The notes beneath the pieces were generated by a model. The model was not told the DNA's origin, ran no database searches, and saw only the letters and a program-made list of their open reading frames with translations. The translations under genes and the position numbers were made by a program. From JBAYIE01 sp965279165 (lineage in GTDB: Bacteria; Bacteroidota; Bacteroidia; UKL13-3), in assembly GCA_965279165.1 (NCBI GenBank), contig OZ257140.1, forward strand, positions 930,001 to 994,000: DNA of 64,000 nt. Reading direction: 5' to 3'. Of the stretch, positions 51,876 to 60,283 are shown in pieces; the stretch's first letter is position 1, and the number at the start of each line of letters is the position of its first letter.

Positions 51876-52011
51876 GCGTATAACGTTCCGCAGCTACAAG
51901 AAGTTGGCGATTTCGAAGCACAAAACTGTCTGCCAGCGCTGAACTTGATACGAAGCACATTGCTTCATTTAACCACTGAACCGCCAATTTCTTGTAGGTG
52001 CTGTTATTTGC
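51876..52011 (-). repeat. attC-like palindromic element A (136 bp)
   Basis: Plus-strand left end GCGTATAACGTTCCGCAGC, right end GGTGCTGTTATTTGC. CTACAAGAAGTTGGCG (51894-51909) pairs with CGCCAATTTCTTGTAG (51982-51997) over 16 nt with one G-T. A small inner hairpin GAAGCA/TGCTTC lies at 51952-51966. On the minus strand its first bases TAAC include the TAA stop codon of the upstream gene. Confidence 0.72.
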
Positions 52012-52486
52012 TGGCTTTAATTTCATTTTCAATAATCGCATAAAGTTCTTTAAAGTAATGAAATCTAATGCTTCCTTTCTGTCTGAATGACATTGGGCTG
52101 TATTCTTTTCTATTTGCAATAAAAATGAAATTTTGACCGAACCAGTCTTTTTTATCAAATTCATCTCGATTAATCACCCGAGCAAATTTTCCTTCTTGCT
52201 TATAAACTCCAAATGATTTTATGTCATTAAAGAACAATGCTTTTATTCCAAATAGAGACTTTTTAATTACTTGATTATTTTCAATAATAACCTTAGTTGT
52301 CAATGAGTAGTAAAGCATGAATGGTGTCAAAAGACTAAAAATTGAAAACAAACAGGTCATCCAAATATTGGGGCTTACAAAAGCAAGCCAAATCATAAAT
52401 GTAGAAAAAGCAATAAAAACCAGGAACCAAAAAATCATCATTGGATGTTGGAGGTTGACTGCTGGATATTCGACTTTTTTTATCAT
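52004..52486 (-). CDS. Two-helix membrane protein with PH-like domain (candidate cassette gene)
   Basis: A 160-residue protein. Two N-terminal membrane helices (about residues 15-35 and 40-62) precede a beta-rich domain (KVIIENNQVIKKSLFGIKALFFNDIKSFGVYK ... RFHYFKELYAII) with the strand-strand-helix pattern of bacterial PH domains. Function unknown. The stop codon TAA is shared with the TAAC box of element A, a compact arrangement as in integron cassettes. Confidence 0.7.
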   Translation of the reverse strand: MIKKVEYPAVNLQHPMMIFWFLVFIAFSTFMIWLAFVSPNIWMTCLFSIFSLLTPFMLYYSLTTKVIIENNQVIKKSLFGIKALFFNDIKSFGVYKQEGKFARVINRDEFDKKDWFGQNFIFIANRKEYSPMSFRQKGSIRFHYFKELYAIIENEIKASK

Positions 52487-52524
52487 TTCTAATACTTAGT
52501 GTGTTCCGTTAAGCTTGCAAATAA

Positions 52525-54111
52525 CTACTTTACTGCCGCAACTTTCTCTGCAAGCACCAAAGCATTGTAAGCATTCACAATTCCACCACTGTTGCAAAGT
52601 GAGCTCATCTTTACTTTTGTTTTTGCTGACCCTGGTAAGATTACTTTGCCTTTCACTTTAACAACGGATTGAACGATAATATCTTTTACTTGTGCTGCAT
52701 TTAATGTAGGATAATAAGCTCTTACCAGTGCAGCAACACCTGCAGTGACTGGCGAAGCCATACTTGTACCATTATACGTTCCATAGGTATTCCCGGGTAA
52801 AGTTGAATAAATGGAAACTCCCGGTGCAAAAACATCTACATTTTTTTGTCCGTAATTGGAAAAATCAGCAGCTATTTTTTTTCCGGATTCCCAGGAGGAT
52901 GCCCCAACTTCAATCCAATTACTTGCATAGGTGGCTGTTGATTGAATAAAGTCATTTGGGAAATTATTTTCGATATCGGTATTCTTTCCGTCATTACCCG
53001 AACCATGCACGAGAAGTACATCTTTGCTTTCGGCATATTTTACAGCCGCATCTACAACTTCTTTATAAGGCGAATATCCTTTCCCAAAACTCATATTAAT
53101 TACTTTGGCACCATTATCTGCTGCATAGCGAATTGCATTGGCAACATCCTTATCTCTTTCGTCGCCATCCGGTACAACCCGCAAAACCATAATTTTTACC
53201 GGAGCAGCAACACCATCCATGCCGGTTTGATTGTTTCGAATCGCTCCAATAATTCCTGCAACATGGGTACCATGTTCCCCTTTTGGACCGCTTATATGGG
53301 TATTGCCATAACAACATTCGGTTTGGTCGTTGCTGTTATCGCCAACTCTGCTACGTGCATTAAAATTTGTATTGAAACTATATTTAGCCCCTTTATTGTA
53401 ATGTTCATAACCTCCTTTAACTTGATCTTCAAAGTCGGAGTAAGACATTCCCTTTGCCATCAACTTGAGTACATTTTCTTTCACAAATTCCTGCATCGGT
53501 TTTTCCGGCTCAAATTTTTTCAATTGTTCTGCAGATGGATTTTCTGTTTTTAGTGCCAATTTAATTTCGCCAATTGCTTCCAATACATACTCCATCGATT
53601 CCGATAATTTCTTACTTTCCTGGTAGCTTTTCTGGTACGATTTTTTAATTTCCAGATATTCATAATACTCCTTCTTTTCCTTTAGATTCATTTTTACGGT
53701 ATCAGCCTTTGCGTACTTTACCTGCATCATCGCATAAACACGTGTAATTTCATACGTATCTTCAACTACATCACTATCCTTTCCGCCTATAAAACTCCAG
53801 CCGTGCATATCATCTGCATATCCATTCTTGTCGTCGTCGATTCCATTTTCAGCAACTTCCTTTTCGTTTACCCAAATATTTTCCTTTAAATCAATATGGC
53901 TAAAATCAGTACCTCCATCAATTACTGCTACCACTACCGGTTTTACTTGCTTTCCGGTTAGCAACTTTTCATAGGCCTTATTCGTACTTACACCCGGAAA
54001 CTTGTCGCTTTTTGCATCCAGGTTAAACCAGTTTTGTGGCGGCGCTTTCTGTGCTAAAGTTACAGATACGAAATACAGAATAGACGTTATTGATAATATT
54101 AAATGCTTCAT
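52525..54111 (-). CDS. Secreted subtilisin-like serine protease (S8)
   Basis: A 528-residue exported protease. A signal peptide (about residues 1-20, ...VTLAQ) precedes the catalytic domain: Asp in VAVIDGGTDFSHID (about 65), His in GEHGTHVAGIIGA (about 285) and Ser in NGTSMASPVTAGVAAL (about 450). The unusually long Asp-His spacing contains a helical insert of about 150 residues rich in Lys/Glu. No C-terminal sorting domain is present, so it probably acts in the periplasm or is released. Single gene. Confidence 0.93.
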   Translation of the reverse strand: MKHLILSITSILYFVSVTLAQKAPPQNWFNLDAKSDKFPGVSTNKAYEKLLTGKQVKPVVVAVIDGGTDFSHIDLKENIWVNEKEVAENGIDDDKNGYADDMHGWSFIGGKDSDVVEDTYEITRVYAMMQVKYAKADTVKMNLKEKKEYYEYLEIKKSYQKSYQESKKLSESMEYVLEAIGEIKLALKTENPSAEQLKKFEPEKPMQEFVKENVLKLMAKGMSYSDFEDQVKGGYEHYNKGAKYSFNTNFNARSRVGDNSNDQTECCYGNTHISGPKGEHGTHVAGIIGAIRNNQTGMDGVAAPVKIMVLRVVPDGDERDKDVANAIRYAADNGAKVINMSFGKGYSPYKEVVDAAVKYAESKDVLLVHGSGNDGKNTDIENNFPNDFIQSTATYASNWIEVGASSWESGKKIAADFSNYGQKNVDVFAPGVSIYSTLPGNTYGTYNGTSMASPVTAGVAALVRAYYPTLNAAQVKDIIVQSVVKVKGKVILPGSAKTKVKMSSLCNSGGIVNAYNALVLAEKVAAVK

Positions 54112-54179
54112 TTTATTTTATGATGTGTAAAGGTATTGTACCAAAAATAGATAACGATTGAAATTACGTAAGTGGTATT

Positions 54180-55799
54180 TTAAGCACGAATTACCCCCGG
54201 AATAAATGGTTTGGTAATTGGTGCATGATTAGCTGCTTCTATTCCCATGCTTATCCATTTTCGGGTATCAACAGGATTAATAATAGCGTCAATCCATAAT
54301 CTCGCTGCGCCATAATAAGGTGACATCTGTTTGTTGTACCGATCGGTTATTTTTTTTAATAATGCGGCATGCTTAACTTCATCTACCTCTTCCCCCCTTG
54401 ATTTCAAACTAGCTTCTTCTATCTGCAACAAAACTTTTGCAGCTTGTGCTCCACCCATTACTGCAATTTGTGCATTTGGCCATGCCACAATTAATCTTGG
54501 ATCGTATGCCTTTCCACACATGGCATAGTTACCTGCACCATATGAGTTGCCGGTAATAATCGTAAATTTAGGAACCACCGAATTTGCCTGTGCATTAACC
54601 AATTTGGCTCCATCTTTAATAATACCACCATGCTCACTTCTGCTTCCAACCATGAATCCGGTTACGTCTTGTAAAAAAACCAAAGGGATTTTCTTTTGGT
54701 TACAATTCATGATAAAATGTGACGCCTTATCTGCGCTGTCTGAATAAATCACTCCGCCAATTTGCATTTCTACCGGATTATCACTCGCACTGGATTTTGG
54801 TTTTTTGGCTTTTACAATTTGTCGGTTATTGGCAACTATTCCAACAGCCCAACCATCAATTCGAGCGTATCCACAAGTAATGGTTTTACCATATAACTCT
54901 TTATAAGCATCGAACGAATCAGCATCCACCAATCGGTTTATAATTTCCATCACATCAAATGGTTTGGTAAAATTCATTACCGCATCATAAACATCTTCCA
55001 TACTTTTAGCCGGTGCTTTACTTTCTACCCTGCTAAATCCTGCCTTTTCATAATCTCCCAACTTATCCATTATCCTTCGAATGCGATCCAAACAGGCTGC
55101 ATCGTTTTCAAATTTATAATCGGTAACGCCACTTATTTCACAATGGGTAGTTGCACCACCCAAGGTTTCATTATCAATATCTTCACCAATTGCTGCTTTA
55201 ACCAAATAACTTCCTGCCAAAAAAATCGATCCGGTTTTATCTACTATCATTGCTTCATCACTCATAATTGGCAGGTAAGCACCACCGGCAACACAACTTC
55301 CCATTACCGCTGCTATCTGCGTTATACCCATCGAACTCATCACTGCATTGTTGCGAAAAATTCTTCCAAAATGTTCTTTATCCGGAAATATTTCATCTTG
55401 CATGGGTAAATAAACGCCTGCACTATCCACCAAATAAATGATTGGCAATTTATTTTCCATCGCTATTTCCTGTGCCCGCAAATTTTTCTTTCCTGAAATT
55501 GGGAACCAAGCACCTGCCTTAACAGTTGCATCATTCGCAACAACGATACATTGTCGGCCGCTCACATAACCCATTACCACAACCACTCCGCCACCGGCAC
55601 AACCACCATGTTCTTCATACATATCAAAACCTGCAAATGCACCCACTTCAATTATTGGACTATCCTTATCCAATAAATAGGTTACCCTTTCACGCGCCAA
55701 CATTTTCCCTTTTTCTTTTTGTTTGGCAGCAGCTTTCTTGCCACCACCTTCGTATACTTTTTCTAATCGGGTTTGTAATTCTGTTACAAGTTTATTCAT
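54180..55799 (-). CDS. Acyl-CoA carboxylase beta (carboxyltransferase) subunit
   Basis: A 539-residue biotin-dependent carboxyltransferase. Two crotonase-like halves are visible: the first with VDSAGVYLPMQDEIFPDKEHFGRIF and VMGSCVAGGAYLPIMSDE, the second with DVTGFMVGSRSEHGGIIKDGAKL and TGNSYGAGNYAMCGKAYDPR. These resemble 3-methylcrotonyl-CoA carboxylase beta more than propionyl-CoA carboxylase, suggesting leucine breakdown, but substrate is not certain. No biotin carboxylase gene adjoins. Just upstream is an octamer array. Confidence 0.9.
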   Translation of the reverse strand: MNKLVTELQTRLEKVYEGGGKKAAAKQKEKGKMLARERVTYLLDKDSPIIEVGAFAGFDMYEEHGGCAGGGVVVVMGYVSGRQCIVVANDATVKAGAWFPISGKKNLRAQEIAMENKLPIIYLVDSAGVYLPMQDEIFPDKEHFGRIFRNNAVMSSMGITQIAAVMGSCVAGGAYLPIMSDEAMIVDKTGSIFLAGSYLVKAAIGEDIDNETLGGATTHCEISGVTDYKFENDAACLDRIRRIMDKLGDYEKAGFSRVESKAPAKSMEDVYDAVMNFTKPFDVMEIINRLVDADSFDAYKELYGKTITCGYARIDGWAVGIVANNRQIVKAKKPKSSASDNPVEMQIGGVIYSDSADKASHFIMNCNQKKIPLVFLQDVTGFMVGSRSEHGGIIKDGAKLVNAQANSVVPKFTIITGNSYGAGNYAMCGKAYDPRLIVAWPNAQIAVMGGAQAAKVLLQIEEASLKSRGEEVDEVKHAALLKKITDRYNKQMSPYYGAARLWIDAIINPVDTRKWISMGIEAANHAPITKPFIPGVIRA

Positions 55800-55812
55800 T
55801 GATTTTGCATTT

Positions 55813-55852
55813 AATTACGTAATTACATAATTGTGCAATTACGTAATTACGT
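55813..55852. repeat. Octamer array (attacgta)
   Basis: Five 8-nt units attacgta, attacata, attgtgca, attacgta, attacgtt, which also form an inverted repeat. It lies between the carboxylase gene start and the SRP RNA. Confidence 0.75.
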
Positions 55853-55896
55853 TCTTCACACAAAACTATCACACCTGCATCAATTTCAAAGGAGAT

Positions 55897-55927
55897 TTGA
55901 CAGAACGGGTTAAAAATATTACTTTTG
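55897..55927 (+). promoter_or_regulatory. Promoter of the SRP RNA gene
   Basis: TTG at 55897-55899, 20 nt, TACTTTTG at 55920-55927; RNA start predicted at 55932. Confidence 0.75.
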
Positions 55928-55931
55928 CAGC

Positions 55932-56018
55932 GGCAAGCGGTACTACCAGCTCCCCATAATCCCCCAGGTCTTGATCGAAGCAAGGGCGTTGGGTTGTAGC
56001 GGTGAGATACAGCTTGCC
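55932..56018 (+). ncRNA. ffs: 4.5S (small) signal recognition particle RNA
   Basis: About 87 nt. The ends GGCAAGC and GCTTGCC pair perfectly; the domain IV core is CCCAGGTC ... GAAGCAAGGG, matching the conserved AGGUC / GAAGCA asymmetric loop bound by Ffh, closed by a TTGA tetraloop-like turn. A T run follows the 3' end and serves as terminator, with a good promoter in front. The RNA guides ribosomes making membrane proteins to the SRP receptor. Confidence 0.9.
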
Positions 56019-56037
56019 TTTTTTTATTTATAATCCC

Positions 56038-56388
56038 ATGAAAATAACCATTTTACACAATCCAAAATGCAGCAAGAGCCGATTTGCATTGCAGGAAATA
56101 GAAGAAAATGGCAATACGGTTCAAGTGATAAATTACCTCGTACAAACGCCGTCGATAGATGAACTGAAGAAAATTGTGAAAATGTTGGGTATTAAACCGG
56201 AAGAACTAATTCGCAAAAAAGAGCCTCTTTATACAGAAAAATTTGCCGGTAAAAAATATACCGACGACCAATGGCTCAAAATTTTACACAAACATCCCAT
56301 TTTAATCGAAAGACCAATTCTTATCAAAGGGGATATTGCCGTTATCGGTCGTTCAGAAGAACAAATTGCACGTATTTTAAACAAGTAA
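56038..56388 (+). CDS. arsC: Glutaredoxin-dependent arsenate reductase-family protein ArsC
   Basis: A 116-residue protein opening MKITILHNPKCSKSR, with catalytic Cys near residue 11 and the conserved Arg set further on (RKKEPLY, RPILI, IGR). Members reduce arsenate using glutathione/glutaredoxin; some act on other substrates. The ATG at 56038 matches the family start, making the longer frame beginning inside the SRP RNA unlikely. No ars operon regulators or pumps are nearby, so arsenic specificity is not shown. Confidence 0.87.
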   Translation: MKITILHNPKCSKSRFALQEIEENGNTVQVINYLVQTPSIDELKKIVKMLGIKPEELIRKKEPLYTEKFAGKKYTDDQWLKILHKHPILIERPILIKGDIAVIGRSEEQIARILNK

Positions 56389-56390
56389 TA

Positions 56391-58034
56391 TCAAGCAACC
56401 ACAATCGGTAAATTCACCCCATCGTATTGTATCACCAATTCCCTCAACGCAGGCTTAATTTCGTCCCTATATTTATACTGGTGAAAATCAAAAGATACAG
56501 GTAAAATAACATGTCGGTATTTATGGTGGTTTAATTTATGTTCCTGTATAATTTCCAATTTCCTCTCTCTGGAAACTTCCTGCAAAAACATTTCCCCTGG
56601 TTTAATTTTGGATTGTAAATAATAATCAAGCGCAACCATTTCCAATAAAATATTATCGGTTGGGAAAGTTTCTTTTACATAGTCATACAAAATGGTAAAT
56701 GCATCTTTCAAGGTATGCTTATGAAAATTACTTTTAGACTGAAACTTTTCCCCCAATTGCAAAAGGAAGTCGAAAATACTTCCTTGTGCGGAAGCATAAG
56801 TCAGGGTATGCAATGCTCTCTTTTTATTCCAATACAATTCCAAAGCTTCTTCTAAAAAAGTTATGCGATGTAATTCTTGTTTGCTTAAATATTTACTTTC
56901 TATAATCTGATAAGGAGGCAAAGGGTCAAATTGATATTGGTGCTGTTCATATTTATGTCGAACAGGTGTACCCTTTAAGAATTTCAAAAATCCAAGTTGT
57001 AGTTCAGGTGGTCTCAACTTAAATACTTCTTCAATGCTGTATTTTATATCACTCCAATAATCCAAAGGCAATCCAACAATTAAATCCAGATGCATTTCTA
57101 TTTTATTTTCGAGCTGCCTAATAACTGAAGCGGTTTTATCAAAATTCTGTTTGCGACTTACTTCTAAATTAGCTTGTTGGTTAACTGTTTGTATACCAAT
57201 CTCGAAACGAAACAAACCTTTGGGAACTTTTTCTTGGATAAATTTTACGATATCCGGATGAACAATATCGGCTGTTATTTCGAACTGAAAAACATTTTGC
57301 GGCAAATGGTTATCAAGTATGAATTGAAATATTTCAATGGTAAAATCTTTTTTAACATTAAAAGTGCGGTCGAGAAATTTAATTACCCTGCCATGCTGCA
57401 TGAGGTATAACAGATTCGACTTTATATCCTCCATAGGAAGATACCTTACTTTATTGTCGAGACTGGCCAAACAAAATTCGCATTTATACGGACAACCGCG
57501 TGATGTTTCGATATAACATACCTTGTTGTAAAGTTCGGATGAAGGTTCAAATTGGTAGGGATTTAATCCTGCATATTTTTGAACATCAAAATTGGCTGCA
57601 ACCAGATTCAATATTGTTTTTCCATGCAGTTGATAAACCAAGCCGGGAACGTGTAATACCGAAGGATAGCTATCAAGGAAAATCTGAAAAGGAATTTCTC
57701 CCTCACCAACTATTATATAATCAACAAAAGGCAAAGCAATTATATCTTCGTATTCATAACTAACTTCGGGTCCTCCAAGTAATATCTTTATATCGGGATT
57801 AATTTTCTTCAATACCTCAGCAACTGTTAAGGTTTGGGTAATATTCCAGATATAACAACTGAAAGCAACAACCTCATAATCCTTGCAAGCATTGGCAATG
57901 TCTTCCGGATTTTCTTTGATGGTGAACTCCTTCCAGTCTATGCCTTCTCTTTCTTTGTTTAAAGTATACAATAACCGAATAGCTAAATTTAGGTGAATAT
58001 ACTTTGCATTAAGGGTGGTGAGCAGCAACTTCAT
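56391..58034 (-). CDS. B12-binding-domain radical SAM protein
   Basis: A 547-residue protein. The N-terminal Rossmann-like cobalamin-type domain (about 1-130: LLTTLNAKYIHLNLAIRLLY ... ILLGGPEVSYE) precedes a radical SAM domain with the [4Fe-4S] motif CPYKCEFC (CxxxCxxC, near residue 190). The C-terminal region of about 170 residues fits DUF4080. The reaction is unknown; such proteins methylate or cyclise unreactive carbons. It converges on arsC with a 2-bp gap. The ATG at 58034 is preferred to a TTG three codons upstream. Confidence 0.88.
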   Translation of the reverse strand: MKLLLTTLNAKYIHLNLAIRLLYTLNKEREGIDWKEFTIKENPEDIANACKDYEVVAFSCYIWNITQTLTVAEVLKKINPDIKILLGGPEVSYEYEDIIALPFVDYIIVGEGEIPFQIFLDSYPSVLHVPGLVYQLHGKTILNLVAANFDVQKYAGLNPYQFEPSSELYNKVCYIETSRGCPYKCEFCLASLDNKVRYLPMEDIKSNLLYLMQHGRVIKFLDRTFNVKKDFTIEIFQFILDNHLPQNVFQFEITADIVHPDIVKFIQEKVPKGLFRFEIGIQTVNQQANLEVSRKQNFDKTASVIRQLENKIEMHLDLIVGLPLDYWSDIKYSIEEVFKLRPPELQLGFLKFLKGTPVRHKYEQHQYQFDPLPPYQIIESKYLSKQELHRITFLEEALELYWNKKRALHTLTYASAQGSIFDFLLQLGEKFQSKSNFHKHTLKDAFTILYDYVKETFPTDNILLEMVALDYYLQSKIKPGEMFLQEVSRERKLEIIQEHKLNHHKYRHVILPVSFDFHQYKYRDEIKPALRELVIQYDGVNLPIVVA

Positions 58035-58180
58035 TAGCTTCAAATATACCTGGTTATGATTGTAATTGTAAGTTGATTGAATGAATTAAACAATTGATTG
58101 GATACTTTTTCGAACCAATTACCCATGGTAAAACCTACTGGTAAGATTAAGTTAGGTGCCCTACAAAAAAAGTGCAGCAC

Positions 58181-59587
58181 TTAATTTGCTAAAATAGCAG
58201 CCTTACAAGCTTCCAAAATCTGAGTAGCATTTTCATTGGTATTGGATTCGCTATACACGCGTAACACTGGTTCTGTCCCACTTGCCCTTATCATTACCCA
58301 TTCCCCATTTCCCAAATGAAATTTAAATCCATCAATTGTTTCAACCTTTTCAATATGGTATTTTCCAAACGATTTGTAAAATCCGGCTTTACAATTGGCG
58401 AGTACCTTTTGTTTAATTTCTTCGGTGATATGCAAATCAATTCTTCCCATGGCAAATTTTCCAACGAGCGCATATACTTCCTCAATTAAAGCTTCTAAAC
58501 TTTTTCCAGTTTTGGCCATAAATTCCCAAATAGTTAATCCTATCCAAATTCCGTCGCGCTCAGGTATAAAGCCTTTTATTGCAATTCCACCACTTTCTTC
58601 ACCTCCTACCAACACATTTTCGGTTACCATTTTCTCGCAAATATATTTGAATCCAATTTTGGTAATTTCAATATCCAATCCGAACTTAATTGCCAAATCG
58701 GTAATTTTACTGGTAGCACTAAAGGTAGTAATCACTTTGCCCTTCATTCCTTTGTAAGTGTATAAATAATGTACAAGCAATAAAAGTATATGGTGTGAAT
58801 CGACAAACTCCCCTTTTTTGTTATACAATCCAATGCGGTCGGCATCTCCGTCGGTAACCAATCCACAATCGATGTCTTCACTCACTTTGATTAATTCGCT
58901 AAATTCCGTGAGGTTTTTATGTATAGGTTCAGGTGCCTGACCGTCGAATCCGGGATTATGGTCGCAATGCAATAGGGTAATCTCCGGAAATAACCTTCTC
59001 ATGGCATTTTGACCGGCTCCATACATGGCATCGTATGCAAATTCCAAACCCGATTTTTTAATACTTTCCAGGTCGAAACTTTTTTCTACCTCATTCACAT
59101 ACAGGGTTTCCAAATCCACTATTTCTATCATTCCTTTTTTGATTAGTGAATCTATATCTTCTAATTTTAAATCCACATTATCAGGTATTTGCGATTCTAC
59201 TGCATCAATTACAGCTGGAGAAGATGGTCCTCCGTAATGGGCTTTTAATTTAAATCCATTGTATTCGGCAGGATTATGACTCGCAGTAATGATAATTCCT
59301 AAAGCAGCTTGTAGCTTTACGGCTCCTAAACTAACCATTGGCGTTGAAACAAATCCTTGGGACATTTTAACCTTAATACCATTTGAACAAAGAATTTGAG
59401 CGGTAGTTTCGGCAAATAGCTTGCCGCCAAATCGGCAATCGTGACCTATTACAACACTTAGGTTATCTTTGTGATTTTCTTTGATATACGTGGCCGTTCC
59501 TTGTGCAACCCGTTTCACATTTTCTACTGTAAATTCTGCTGCAATGATGCCTCTCCAACCGTCTGTTCCGAATTTTATCTGATACAT
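58181..59587 (-). CDS. Phosphoglucomutase/phosphomannomutase family protein
   Basis: A 468-residue alpha-D-phosphohexomutase. KFGTDGWRG near the N-terminus, the phosphoserine loop TASHNPAEYNGFK (about residues 101-113), the metal loop DGDADR (about 245) and GGEESGG (about 325), then IRASGTEPVLRVY (about 430) as phosphate-binding loop, complete the four-domain fold. It interconverts hexose-1- and 6-phosphates; specificity (glucose, mannose or glucosamine) is not clear. Divergent from the polysaccharide genes, likely feeding sugar nucleotides to them. Confidence 0.92.
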   Translation of the reverse strand: MYQIKFGTDGWRGIIAAEFTVENVKRVAQGTATYIKENHKDNLSVVIGHDCRFGGKLFAETTAQILCSNGIKVKMSQGFVSTPMVSLGAVKLQAALGIIITASHNPAEYNGFKLKAHYGGPSSPAVIDAVESQIPDNVDLKLEDIDSLIKKGMIEIVDLETLYVNEVEKSFDLESIKKSGLEFAYDAMYGAGQNAMRRLFPEITLLHCDHNPGFDGQAPEPIHKNLTEFSELIKVSEDIDCGLVTDGDADRIGLYNKKGEFVDSHHILLLLVHYLYTYKGMKGKVITTFSATSKITDLAIKFGLDIEITKIGFKYICEKMVTENVLVGGEESGGIAIKGFIPERDGIWIGLTIWEFMAKTGKSLEALIEEVYALVGKFAMGRIDLHITEEIKQKVLANCKAGFYKSFGKYHIEKVETIDGFKFHLGNGEWVMIRASGTEPVLRVYSESNTNENATQILEACKAAILAN

Positions 59588-59668
59588 ACTTAATCCTAAT
59601 TAAATGGGGCGCAATTTAACATGGAATCCTGAATAAATTGTTAAGGCATTTGTATATTTAATGCTATT

Positions 59669-60274
59669 TTGCGCCAGATTTTGTTGTATCGAATAATACA
59701 TCTGCTTATTCACATCTTTTATGTGAAACCTAAAAATAACTTTATCCGAAATCAGGTGGTTTCCGGAAAAGGAACTTTTTTTCATTTAGAATCCATGGTT
59801 CACAATCTCCAAAAAGACAGAAAGAAAATTACAATTGGCGAATATTCCCATGTTCGTGGTAATTTAATGGTGTTTACCCATGGAGGTGAAATTCAAATTG
59901 GTGATTATTGTTATGTAGGTGATGGTACACGAATTTGGTCGGCCGGATCTATAAAAATTGGAAATCGCGTGCTTATTGCACATAATGTAAATATTCACGA
60001 CAACAATTCGCATCCAATGGATAAAGTTGCCCGACATGAACATGCAAAAAATTTGTATGCAGGATTTTCACCTGATAACATGAATTTAAATGAAAAACCT
60101 ATTGTTATAGAAGATGATGTGTGGATTGGATTTAATGCCATTATATTAAAAGGAATCAAAATCGGTGAAGGTGCTATTATCGGTGCCGGTACTATTGTAA
60201 ACAGAGATGTACCACCCAATACAATTGCCAAGGGTAATCCAATGGAATTTATAAGCAACCCGGAATCCAGATAA
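59669..60274 (+). CDS. Left-handed beta-helix acyltransferase
   Basis: A 201-residue hexapeptide-repeat transferase of the WbbJ/Maa type. Isoleucine-rich hexads occur from about residue 60 (ITIGEYSHVRGN, IQIGDYCYVGDGT, IKIGNRVLIAHNVNIHDNNSH), with the catalytic-type His in NIHDNNSHP, and IVIEDDVWIGFNAIILKGIKIGEGAIIGAG near 145. It probably O-acetylates a sugar of surface polysaccharide. No ATG is available in frame before the conserved part; TTG at 59669 (or 59681) is the likely start. First gene of a tightly packed operon. Confidence 0.83.
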   Translation: MRQILLYRIIHLLIHIFYVKPKNNFIRNQVVSGKGTFFHLESMVHNLQKDRKKITIGEYSHVRGNLMVFTHGGEIQIGDYCYVGDGTRIWSAGSIKIGNRVLIAHNVNIHDNNSHPMDKVARHEHAKNLYAGFSPDNMNLNEKPIVIEDDVWIGFNAIILKGIKIGEGAIIGAGTIVNRDVPPNTIAKGNPMEFISNPESR

Positions 60275-60283
60275 AAATTAAAA

